Source: Luteolibacter sp. Y139 (GTDB lineage: Bacteria > Verrucomicrobiota > Verrucomicrobiia > Verrucomicrobiales > Akkermansiaceae). Taken from it: DNA of 64,000 nucleotides. The notes under the pieces are model-generated. The model did no database searches, had not been told where the DNA came from, and was given only the letters and a program-made list of their open reading frames with translations. Numbering within the stretch: the first letter of the stretch is position 1; the number at the start of each line of letters is the position of its first letter. The position numbers and the translations under genes were made by a program. Shown here in pieces: positions 21,201 through 28,027 of this stretch. The stretch lies in assembly GCF_038066715.1 (NCBI RefSeq), contig NZ_JBBUKT010000001.1:806001-870000 (forward strand). The letters run 5' to 3'.

Positions 21201-23429
21201 CGCCAGCGCCACCAGCGGCCCGGGCGATGCCGGATCGCGACGCACCCGCTCTTCCAAACGCGCGCGCAGGTCTTCCAAGCGGCTCCCTTCTTTTGACACG
21301 CGGATGATTTCCCGCAGCCAGCCTGCCTTCGCCGCAGCATCGTCCACCTGATCGTGCCTCTGCCACGCCAGGTCGAGCGCTCCCATCGTGTCGTGATCTT
21401 TGTCTAACAATGCGAACAATGCCCGCGCCACGTCTTCGTCCGACTCGAAACGCGCCACCGCCCGCCGCAGCAAAACCTCTGCCGCTCCCAGCTTGCCATC
21501 AGCTGTTAGAAGGCTCGCCTCTTTCATCCACGGCCCCGGCAGCTCCGGAGCGCGCTCGCGCCATGCCTGCGCCGCAGCCAAGGCACCGGCCGAATCACCC
21601 GCCGCCGCTTTCGCCTCTAACAGTTCACTCAGGAACAAGGGCCCGCTTCCACCCGAGGCTTCCAACATCACCACCACCTCAGGCCACTTCGAATGCTCGC
21701 GCAGCAGGATCAATCGCGAGCTTCTCTCCAATTCATCGCCCGCCACCAACGCCGGCAATGCTTGATCCGACTGCGCCAGCAGTGCCGCCCGCAAACATCG
21801 GTCACCCGTACTCTCGCCCAGCTCCTTCGCCGCCGCTTCCCCTTCGTCTTCCGCCGCCCGCAGCCAGCCTTTCACCGCTGTCTGCATCTCATCGGCCCGC
21901 TTCGCCCGCGCCGCCAGCTCACGGAAGATCGCCCGCGAATCCGAAGCCCGCCCCTGCATCAGCGCCAGCTCGGCACGCGCCGCCTCATAGCCCGCCTCCG
22001 CGGAGAACTTCTCGCGCCCCGCTTCCAGCAAATCATGGGCCGCCTCTTTCTCGCCCGCCGCCGCCAGTGCCTGCGCGGCATCGATGCGATCCTGCACCAG
22101 ATCCCGCCGCCCGATCTCCTTCCACACCTCCAGCGCTTCCTTCTCACGACGCTCCATCCGCAAGTGCTTCGCCAGCTCCCGCAAGGCCTGCCCACCCGAC
22201 TCGCCGCCAGCCAGCGCACGCCATTGCTTCTCCGACTCCGCCGCCAAGCCATAGCGCGCATAGAGACCAGCGAGGCTCACACGCTTGGCCGGATCGGCCG
22301 CCGCGATCACCGCATCAAGCGCCTTCTTCACCTCATCCTTCTTGTCGAGACGGAATGCGAGTTCGGCCAACCGCAAGCCGCTCTCCTCCGACTTCTCTTC
22401 CGCCGCGAGCAATGCGCATTCGTCGAAGGCCTGCTGCACCTTCAGATCGCGCTCGAGCAGCGAGATCTTCTGCCAGCGCGCCTCGCGATCCCCTGGCACC
22501 CGCTTCAAGACATCACCCAGCACTGCGAGCGCCTCGGCCGGCTTGCCCGCCACGGCGAGCGCCTGGGCCTGAGCGCGACGGAAATTCAGGCGCACCGGAT
22601 TGGCGTCACCCCACTTGGTGATCTGCGCCACCCAGCCGGTGGCATTGCCCCGCCGCTGGAACGACTGTTCCGCCCGCGCCAGCGCCTCACGCTCCAGCCA
22701 CGAGCCATCACCGGATGCCTTGAGCACCTCGCCGAGCTCGCTCATCGCTTCGTCGAAGCGCTGCGAGGCGAGCAACAGCTCGGACCGCTTCAAGGTCGCC
22801 ATCGCCTTCCCATACGCGTCCTCGGTCGCGTCCCGCCACTTCCCGCAGAAATCCAGCGCCAGATCATACCGGCCCTCCCGCCGGGTCAGCTCGGTGAGAT
22901 CTTCCAGCAGCCCCTTGTCGCCCGGCGCCCCATCCACCGCCTTTTTCCAGTGGGCCAGCGCCTCCTCCACCCGCTCGCCACGCAGGCAGGCGAGACCGGC
23001 CAGCTTGAGCGCTTCCGGCCGCGACTTGTCTCCTTCCGGCACCGCCACCGCATCCTTCTCCGCAGCGGCGAAATCCTTCTTGGCCAGCAGCAGCTTCGCA
23101 CGCGCCAGTCGCAGCCATGCCGCCTTCGGCTCCTTTTCGATCGCCTTGCCAAAGGCCTCCAGCGCCTCGTCCTCTTTTCCCGCCGCGAGCCGCTCGCGGC
23201 CAAGGATCCCCCACGCGCCCGCCTCACCGGCCTCGGCGCGGGAAAGCAACTCCGCATCAAGATCCGCCGCCGGCTTCTCCTCCAGCCAGGCATCCCGGAA
23301 GCGCGTGAACAGGGCTTCGCTTTCCGGCCGCTTGCGCAGCGCCTCGTGGTATCCCGCTGCCTTCCCCGGCATCTCGCCGGCCATCACCGGCATCATTCCA
23401 CAGAGCAGGAAAGCCCACGTACGAGTCAT
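15255..23429 (-). CDS. Giant secreted TPR-repeat protein
   Basis: About 2,724 residues with an N-terminal signal peptide (MTRTWAFLLCGMMPVMAG). The start may be the ATG at 23429 or the one at 23441, four codons earlier. The first ~900 residues carry many TPR-like helical pairs (repeats with A at position 8, G/A-x-x-x-F/Y and P at the end). The middle and C-terminal parts remain almost wholly alpha-helical, with few cysteines and no catalytic motif that I can see. The tail is strongly charged (EKEMNDMQRRQEMMRRR). A periplasmic or cell-surface scaffold is likely; the partner is unknown. It lies 83 bases downstream of the GxGYxYP gene on the same strand, with a hairpin between. Its length is far above normal for TPR proteins. 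Confidence 0.82.
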   Translation of the reverse strand: MTRTWAFLLCGMMPVMAGEMPGKAAGYHEALRKRPESEALFTRFRDAWLEEKPAADLDAELLSRAEAGEAGAWGILGRERLAAGKEDEALEAFGKAIEKEPKAAWLRLARAKLLLAKKDFAAAEKDAVAVPEGDKSRPEALKLAGLACLRGERVEEALAHWKKAVDGAPGDKGLLEDLTELTRREGRYDLALDFCGKWRDATEDAYGKAMATLKRSELLLASQRFDEAMSELGEVLKASGDGSWLEREALARAEQSFQRRGNATGWVAQITKWGDANPVRLNFRRAQAQALAVAGKPAEALAVLGDVLKRVPGDREARWQKISLLERDLKVQQAFDECALLAAEEKSEESGLRLAELAFRLDKKDEVKKALDAVIAAADPAKRVSLAGLYARYGLAAESEKQWRALAGGESGGQALRELAKHLRMERREKEALEVWKEIGRRDLVQDRIDAAQALAAAGEKEAAHDLLEAGREKFSAEAGYEAARAELALMQGRASDSRAIFRELAARAKRADEMQTAVKGWLRAAEDEGEAAAKELGESTGDRCLRAALLAQSDQALPALVAGDELERSSRLILLREHSKWPEVVVMLEASGGSGPLFLSELLEAKAAAGDSAGALAAAQAWRERAPELPGPWMKEASLLTADGKLGAAEVLLRRAVARFESDEDVARALFALLDKDHDTMGALDLAWQRHDQVDDAAAKAGWLREIIRVSKEGSRLEDLRARLEERVRRDPASPGPLVALADLAKTKGDLNGEMELMTKAAACSPRDVPIVSRLAALEEQMGRRDRALQRYTDLARLAPGMDSARALAQAKLRCGDISGGIRDLQALAGDQGVDVRAMEQSVSALASRGYVEESIELLEAIEPSHVDARVHYLLGFLLEVDGRDVEALDHFLKVMAEPADPAEQQRYGASDQSLMAFLRSSGDANAATTGQFRYVPIPGSLVEAKASLMPRVLRLASMAGGDSWAKAGAVLPALKLATPEQWQQVDAFFKEGDYSVHWWDFIRRFPENPLGPEFLLETQQGEFTPGQVAELLKRRPPVSPKFAATLRLSKPELDADTAEWLVAVDPAGWRDAMAADRVLTWAGSLMRQLELGAAADPETAGRMKRVLATLEKAEFGNRDLMRIRLLLARQALFEGNEEAFLAGVRSAIEVRPDDSNRLVVEYYRNAWGLEQSLTRWKLVKGEAAVNSLIDRLPSPSMRCIAIVQAGGTPERARERLVKELADLPADAPLDQRRAMIRLKWDLTDRREDPAGFRKELEASVADDSDPRLALEALFQLIVISPRAERGDMEPENRRRMEQLVKRLSSGSESDRQFAESIGNTFGGQRRAIASRTFGRWGPPSGPYYGNSNSGLSNTQGMIIRRIMGLEDRNMAVAEAADMLESSARGSSESPVPLKAAVAAFRKAGLLDDALARIEMPKNPGLTREMAMFSLMDTAGKKAEARAILANLRKNRSVETHWVMELAVRSEDREETFRLLDEIAGKPDFAKEILQAFFSSSSPADAGRFTLLADWAERPGSNRAWLGEAALVLSNKPATTGEEAKEWTELYQRYWKLALTDARSAELAFRSMCAARRAKEPAAVEDAARQALLSGAYVVGFGERNGAAKMPMPEAPASLELLVNAAGEKSDDVVFPQEFRDKLKVADPELAGWLTTLLATKRAPDLPEISDVLAMSNPQDGVRLAKHEAAILRAKFLPGREELLEQLCRDKKLQSVSGNVLHVIRESLRDAAKNQKLEARLRLMLEAGAGPQKGWKPGDESVTNTGSKILQAACISDSAILVTVLKFFTAWQIQPMASDDTETALRTLWSKELGMPEQGNWERLPGTGLRDALQLGFWQTHSYSAEGVPQLGYRWIFPQAVRFGGGANGADFLEEVRKNTKATFFELMRAAALTSDPEFDKRALKLAAPELEKLPNAIRTAVVESLTKDLTEADLEDLPKAATASLRKRLDSQREARLAEVRISLEQMKKTGWAIQKRPEDQKRPEDMGRLVGKAASDDPKLAEEIMNLWRSAPLQKPGEKEFDGFMSGLLDDDHRKDMDEVFARLLLMEHLWEGAIPACRSNSDDPFVTAWGLMAFGRLPSPDIWPKLSKLSPRMQVRLLLGAQVHFRSQAIDDDEWLKKSREAAKGASLTHHALGWFVEMNRLQNHSKDRSTGIAPLGLLEAMKTAGATPEELAMVMEQVYPRLAQIDNAQDIMKRTPGLLAGIKELPKDTAAEMIEGVVRLWSQVQRQSREQGQSKTGEDRSPAAVHPAETAALFKLILAKVPAGNLERNFSTSQVTEVLLALNDDDLLDRWMVVSRERLAGNALLILHLLKKDRMKDAMALLPAPGQGGLSSRSSLPEYSKETEAIAGKLAAEDSPEAFRLRVMISNVRDAREAGAPSETYQERIKRLAGEFEQRRATLSINDRMAMCSDLGLIAKANSEHVPALDEFAGEMAAKEFQAIFSGMPRDGGSFAANVCAAAAKSRFHAGDGSGIEALAQAIRQATPGVNMDQTVRRWLPGITQCFWLAAAQHDAKLPEASAAAVRSFAAALATREDPEIRAEASLLVYLAASDAASLKAGLERCKLEGVAPGRLSDREEMRMRTGFDGPLPFVVRVSLLHPFSAELMKLIERPSASASQMGSFLSILGDPQVRARLEPAMVLDWTRYTVRAVPQDLDGVKAYVSERRADFSEDQRVQLDALIGRLENPGREMDKELQQRMIREMRDEREKEMNDMQRRQEMMRRR

Positions 23430-23482
23430 GCCGCCAAGCATACTCGGCCACCGCGTCCCCGACACGTGAATTTCCTGTAAAG

Positions 23483-23502
23483 ACTGGCCCCCCGGGGCCA
23501 GT
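23483..23502 (-). terminator. GC-rich hairpin after the GxGYxYP gene
   Basis: A 9-bp perfect stem (ACTGGCCCC at 23483-23491 with GGGGCCAGT at 23494-23502) and a two-base loop. Read on the minus strand it is followed by TCTTTAC, so the T-tract is weak. It lies between the GxGYxYP stop and the giant TPR start, and could end the first transcript or lower read-through into the second. Confidence 0.55.
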
Positions 23503-23511
23503 CGCCGGACT

Positions 23512-25596
23512 CTACTTCTTCCCGAAAATCTCGACATCCGCGATCCGCGCCGTGCCGTCGGCACCCGCATCGTCGATCGTGATCTTGAAATACCGTGCCC
23601 GGATCGGATTCAGATCCACGTCCGTCACGTTCTGTGAATTCCCCGTCACCTTGTGGACCCGTTTCCACGATTTCCCGTCCAGGCTCGCCTCCACGGTGAA
23701 CGCACGGGAATTCCGGCCGCGCTCCTCGCCGCCGTCACCCGCGTGACGGATCACGTAGCGGCGGATGTCCTTCGGCGCGCCGAAGTCAAAGCCGAGCCAG
23801 CGCTTCCCTTTCTCCGCCGTCGACCACTGCGTCACCGGCGTCCCGTCCACCGCCGCCTCGGCCGGACCGTCGCCCGCCTTCACCGTCGTCTCCGGTGCCA
23901 TGCACAGGTTGTACGGCACGTTGTCCGCCTCATTGCACAGGTTGAAATAATGGTCCGCGCGCACGAAGCTCACCTTGTCCGGAAACTCCTTCGCCAGCTC
24001 GTCCCGCAGCCCCTGGATCTTGTCCGGCCCCATCTTCCACGCCTCTACCTGATAGCTCAGGAACAGCGGCGACTTCCCATCCCACTTCCGGATCTGCTCC
24101 GTCAGCGAACCATGCATGTGGTCGAATGAACCGGCATACGGAATCACCAGCTTGTCAAACCTCAGCCGCCCGTTCTGCACGCCACCTGCCACCGCCGGCA
24201 CATCCTTGAAATTCTGCACCGTCGACCCGTACAGGTTCCGGCAGTACTTCTCATACGATGCCCGCTGCATCGGCGTCATGTCGTCCCAGATCGTCGACAC
24301 CCGCAGCCCAGAGCGCTGGAGGTAAGTCTCCGTCATCCGCGCATAGCCATCCATCCGTACTGGATCGGTCAGCTTGTCCCCCGTCGGCGCTCCCGGCTCA
24401 GTGAGCGTGTTGAAGGGCATCAGGTATCCCATGCCGGATGGACCGGTCACGAAGCAGTCCTGCGCCGTGGCACTAGAGTAATAGTAGTTCATCATCCCCG
24501 GCGCGATGTCCACCAGGCCGGGCGCGATCGTCCAGTTCAGCGCCACCTTGCCACGCACGCCCGCCGAGCGATCCCATGCCTGCCGCATCGCGTGTTGGAC
24601 ATACTGGATGTTGTCGCCATCACTGATGATCACCGCGACGTACACCTTGTTCTCCAACGCCGGCATCTTCGGCACCGGCGGGATCTGGATCTTCGGGCTA
24701 CTGCTCGCATACGTGGTGCCACTGACAAAGAAATCCGCCGGCATCGTCCCAATCCCGAACTCCGTCGCCAGCGGAATCCCCGTGCGCTCGGTTGCATACC
24801 AACCCATCGCAATCGCCTCTCCGGCCTTCATGTCGCGGAAGAAAGTCCGTAGCACATCCCGCTGCTTGTCATTCCGCGTATCCAGCCACACCACCGCAGC
24901 GCCTGCTGCTGCCGCGATGTCCCGCGCGTGATGATAGTCGCCACCGCCGCGCTCATCCAGCGGCTTGGCGCTCACGATCAGCCGCTTGTCGCACTTCGGC
25001 CAGTAGTGCTCGTGCATGTAGGCATAGACCTCGATCGCCGACGGGAAATTGAGCGGGGTAAGATCTTCCACCACCTTCAGCTCGATGCCCGCCGTCTTCA
25101 TCGCAGCCATCACCTCCACCGACACCGGCAAGGCCCGCTGAATCCCCGCCGCGGTTCCCGCAAGATTCCGCAAATGAGGATTCTTGGACGGATCATAAAG
25201 GATCACACCCGAAACCTCGCCCGCATACTTCTTCAGCAAGTCCCACTTCGTCTCGCGGGTAAGAGGAGCCGACACCCCGAATTTCAAAGTCTGCGCCCAG
25301 GTATCCCGCCCTTCGCCCGCCCGATCATCGAGCAACAGTATCCGCGGCTGCTTGCGATTCACCTGTCCTGCCAACGCGGAAAACGTGATTAGCTCGTCCT
25401 TCGACAAGTCCTGCACCACCAGCGAGTCTAGCATCGCCGCCGGTGCCGCGAATGTCGGCAGCGCCTGCCCCTTCGGCCACGAGATCCCCTCCGCCAACTG
25501 CTCCACCGGCGCATACGGCGCGTAATGGCTCGTCTGCGCGTCACCCAACCCCGGCTGCAGCGCCAGGCTCCCCATCAATAGTCCGATCTTTCGCAT
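23512..25596 (-). CDS. GxGYxYP-type putative glycoside hydrolase with discoidin domain
   Basis: A 694-residue exported protein starting at the ATG at 25596, where a signal peptide begins. The central part contains GMGYLMP, which fits the GxGYxYP signature of a putative glycoside-hydrolase family known by that motif, along with IISDGDNIQYVQH upstream. The C-terminal ~140 residues are a F5/8-type (discoidin-like) carbohydrate-binding domain: VDGTPVTQWST, KRWLGFDFG, FTVEASLDGKSWKRVH, RARYFKITI. This suggests binding and processing of a polysaccharide outside the cytoplasm. The catalytic reaction is not known for the family to my knowledge. It is divergent from wrbA, and co-directional with the giant TPR gene. 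Confidence 0.82.
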   Translation of the reverse strand: MRKIGLLMGSLALQPGLGDAQTSHYAPYAPVEQLAEGISWPKGQALPTFAAPAAMLDSLVVQDLSKDELITFSALAGQVNRKQPRILLLDDRAGEGRDTWAQTLKFGVSAPLTRETKWDLLKKYAGEVSGVILYDPSKNPHLRNLAGTAAGIQRALPVSVEVMAAMKTAGIELKVVEDLTPLNFPSAIEVYAYMHEHYWPKCDKRLIVSAKPLDERGGGDYHHARDIAAAAGAAVVWLDTRNDKQRDVLRTFFRDMKAGEAIAMGWYATERTGIPLATEFGIGTMPADFFVSGTTYASSSPKIQIPPVPKMPALENKVYVAVIISDGDNIQYVQHAMRQAWDRSAGVRGKVALNWTIAPGLVDIAPGMMNYYYSSATAQDCFVTGPSGMGYLMPFNTLTEPGAPTGDKLTDPVRMDGYARMTETYLQRSGLRVSTIWDDMTPMQRASYEKYCRNLYGSTVQNFKDVPAVAGGVQNGRLRFDKLVIPYAGSFDHMHGSLTEQIRKWDGKSPLFLSYQVEAWKMGPDKIQGLRDELAKEFPDKVSFVRADHYFNLCNEADNVPYNLCMAPETTVKAGDGPAEAAVDGTPVTQWSTAEKGKRWLGFDFGAPKDIRRYVIRHAGDGGEERGRNSRAFTVEASLDGKSWKRVHKVTGNSQNVTDVDLNPIRARYFKITIDDAGADGTARIADVEIFGKK

Positions 25597-25837
25597 GCTG
25601 CTGAATAACTGATACCCCCGGCGCACCCGAAAGTCGCCCGGCGGCGGCGCCACCGTGGCCCAGCCGCTACGGCCGATTCTATCAATTTGTTTCACTGGTG
25701 ACATTCGTTTCACAGAAAGAATCCGCCTTGGGGTGGAGGACCATGCTCCCCACGCATGCTCAGACTTCCGAGCAGTCATTTCCCGCCTTCCCGGAATTCT
25801 GTCACGCTCTCTCCCGTTACCCCAAAACCAACACGTC

Positions 25838-26434
25838 ATGACCAAGCTCCTCGTCCTCTACTACTCCACCTACGGCCACATCGAAACCATGGCGAACGCC
25901 GTCGCTGAAGGCGCGCGCTCCGTCGATGGCGTGGAAGTCACCCTCAAGCGCGTTCCGGAAACCATGCCCCCGGAAGTCGCCGCCGCCTACGGTGCCAAGC
26001 TGGACCAAGCCGCCCCGGTCGCCGACCCGAAGGAACTCGCCAACTACGACGCCATCATCTTCGGCACGCCCACCCGCTTCGGCAACATGGCCGCCCAGAT
26101 GCGGAACTTCCTCGATCAAACCGGCAAGCTCTGGATGGAAGGCGCGCTCATCGGCAAGGTCGGCAGCGTCTTTGCCAGCACCGGCACCGGCGGCGGCAAC
26201 GAATCCACCATCCTCACCTTCATCCCGACCCTGCTGCACCACGGCATGGTCTACGTCGGCCTGCCCTACTCGGCTCCCGAACTCACCGACATCAGCGAAG
26301 TCCGCGGCGGCAGCCCCTACGGCGCCGCCACCATCGCCGGTGCCGACGGCTCCCGCCAACCCAGCGAAAAGGAACTCTCCCTCGCCCGCTTCCAAGGCAA
26401 GCACGTCGCCGGCATCGCTGCGAAGCTGAAGTAA
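25838..26434 (+). CDS. wrbA: NAD(P)H:quinone oxidoreductase, WrbA type
   Basis: A 198-residue flavodoxin-fold protein. The FMN phosphate loop is [12 protein letters not shown] at residues 8-19, with [21 protein letters not shown] and the [15 protein letters not shown] loop following, and it ends in the [15 protein letters not shown] tail; all are typical of WrbA. It reduces quinones by two electrons using NAD(P)H, with FMN as cofactor, in the cytoplasm. The length matches the family. The ATG at 25838 is chosen because the fold begins there. The gene is divergent from the GxGYxYP gene and followed by a twin hairpin. Confidence 0.96.
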   Translation: MTKLLVLYYSTYGHIETMANAVAEGARSVDGVEVTLKRVPETMPPEVAAAYGAKLDQAAPVADPKELANYDAIIFGTPTRFGNMAAQMRNFLDQTGKLWMEGALIGKVGSVFASTGTGGGNESTILTFIPTLLHHGMVYVGLPYSAPELTDISEVRGGSPYGAATIAGADGSRQPSEKELSLARFQGKHVAGIAAKLK

Positions 26435-26437
26435 GGA

Positions 26438-26479
26438 GTGTCGACATCCTGTCGACACGGGTGGACCACAAGTCCACCC
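26438..26479 (+). terminator. Twin hairpins between wrbA and the hydrolase gene
   Basis: Two adjoining perfect 8-bp stems with 5-base loops: GTGTCGAC/GTCGACAC (26438-26445 and 26451-26458) and GGGTGGAC/GTCCACCC (26459-26466 and 26472-26479), the second followed by TTCTCC. They begin 3 bases after the wrbA stop and end 12 bases before the next start. They may end wrbA transcription or act as a processing or stability element. Confidence 0.6.
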
Positions 26480-26491
26480 TTCTCCATCACG

Positions 26492-27979
26492 ATGCGCCAC
26501 CTTCCCATCATCCTCCTTTCCCTCGCCGTGGCCACCTGCGCCCCGGCGAGGCTCGAGCGCATCACGGAGAAGAGGCCGCATCACGCCACCGCCTCCCAAA
26601 GCGACCTGGATCGCGCCTTCGAAGGTGCCACCGATCCCGCCGCCAAGCACGCACTCGGTGACTGGCTCCAAAGCGCTCCACGATCACAAAGCCTCCTCGA
26701 CGGCTACACCATCCACTTCCATCCCGGTGGTAACGGCATCTTCGCCCCCACCTACTTCGACCGCCTCGAGCCCACCTCGCACTACAAGGTCACCGGCCTG
26801 ACTCCCCACCAGCTGGAAGGCATCGGCGTCCCGCTCATCGGACATCGCGAAAACCGCCACCAGCAACCGGTCGAGCGCTGGTATCCACCCGAGGCCATCA
26901 CCCGCGCCGTCACCGCCGTCGCCGTGCCCGGTCCAGGGCACACGGTCGAAATCCGACTCTACAACCGGGCGAAAACCGAAACGATCACGCTCGGCGGAAA
27001 GCCCCAGCCCCTCGCCGCCGACTTCACCGTCCCCTTCGCGGCACTGTTGGAGAAAGCCCGGCCGCTCGCCCGCTCCGGCATCACCGCCGTCATCAGCAGG
27101 AAGTCGCCACGCGAAGCCGGCTTCGCGCTGATCGAGGAGTATGATCCAAATCGCACCCCGCTCATCTGCATCCACGGCCTCTTTTCCACCCCCTTGGCTT
27201 GGGCCGAACTCACCAACGAGCTCTGGGCCGATCCCGCCATCCGCCGCCGCTATCAGGTCTGGCAGTATCTCTACCCCACCAATTCCCCCGCTCTCTACTC
27301 CGCCCGCATCATGCGCGGCCAGCTCGATGAACTCCGGAAGTTCCTCGATCCCGATGGCCACGATCCCGCCATGCAGCGCACCGTCGTCATCGCCCACAGC
27401 AATGGCGGCCTGCTCGCCAAGTCGCTTGCTGTCGATCCCCGCAATGCCTTCTGGGATGCCGTCTTCACCCGTCCGCTATCATCGCTGAACCTCACCCGCA
27501 GCGAACACAAGACTCTCGACGAGGCCTTCTACTGGAAACCTCGTACTCACGTCGATCGCATCATCTTCTGCTCCGTGCCTTTCCGCGGCAGCAATTGGGC
27601 CAACTCATGGATCGGAAAGCTCGGCCAGCGATTCGTCGCGCCGGACGACAAGTTCCAGGACTTCTTCCGCCAGATCGAGAAGAAGAACCCCGGCATGCTC
27701 CAGCCAGCCTATCAATCGCTCACCCAGGGCAAAATCACCAGCGTCGTGGCACTCACTCCGAAAGGCCGCTCAATGGAGATCTTCGATCGCCTGCCGCTGG
27801 TCCCCGGCACCAAAGGCCACGTCATCACCGGCTCCCACGACCTGTTCGTGCCACCATCCAGCTCCAGCCTCCCCGGCGCGGAATCCTCGCTCCAGGTCCC
27901 CGCAGGCCACGGTTCCTTCCACAACCCCCAAGCCATCGCCGAAATCAAGCGGATCCTGCTGCTTCCCCCCGCACACTAA
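26492..27979 (+). CDS. Secreted alpha/beta hydrolase (esterase/lipase-like)
   Basis: A 495-residue protein with an N-terminal export signal (MRHLPIILLSLAVATCAPA). A Cys at residue 16 could be a lipid anchor, although the T before it is not an ideal lipobox. The C-terminal half is an alpha/beta hydrolase: strand and oxyanion region LICIHGLFSTPLAW, nucleophile Ser in VVIAHSNGGLLAK, an Asp in ITGSHDLFVP and a His in AGHGSFHN, giving a plausible Ser-Asp-His triad. The N-terminal ~200 residues are beta-rich and unassigned. The start is the ATG at 26492. The substrate is unknown; PGAP1-like or lipase-like activity is only a fold-level comparison. Confidence 0.84.
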   Translation: MRHLPIILLSLAVATCAPARLERITEKRPHHATASQSDLDRAFEGATDPAAKHALGDWLQSAPRSQSLLDGYTIHFHPGGNGIFAPTYFDRLEPTSHYKVTGLTPHQLEGIGVPLIGHRENRHQQPVERWYPPEAITRAVTAVAVPGPGHTVEIRLYNRAKTETITLGGKPQPLAADFTVPFAALLEKARPLARSGITAVISRKSPREAGFALIEEYDPNRTPLICIHGLFSTPLAWAELTNELWADPAIRRRYQVWQYLYPTNSPALYSARIMRGQLDELRKFLDPDGHDPAMQRTVVIAHSNGGLLAKSLAVDPRNAFWDAVFTRPLSSLNLTRSEHKTLDEAFYWKPRTHVDRIIFCSVPFRGSNWANSWIGKLGQRFVAPDDKFQDFFRQIEKKNPGMLQPAYQSLTQGKITSVVALTPKGRSMEIFDRLPLVPGTKGHVITGSHDLFVPPSSSSLPGAESSLQVPAGHGSFHNPQAIAEIKRILLLPPAH

Positions 27980-28027
27980 CACCTCCGTTCAAAGCTGCCA
28001 TTTACACGCACCGGATTGCGTGATTCT

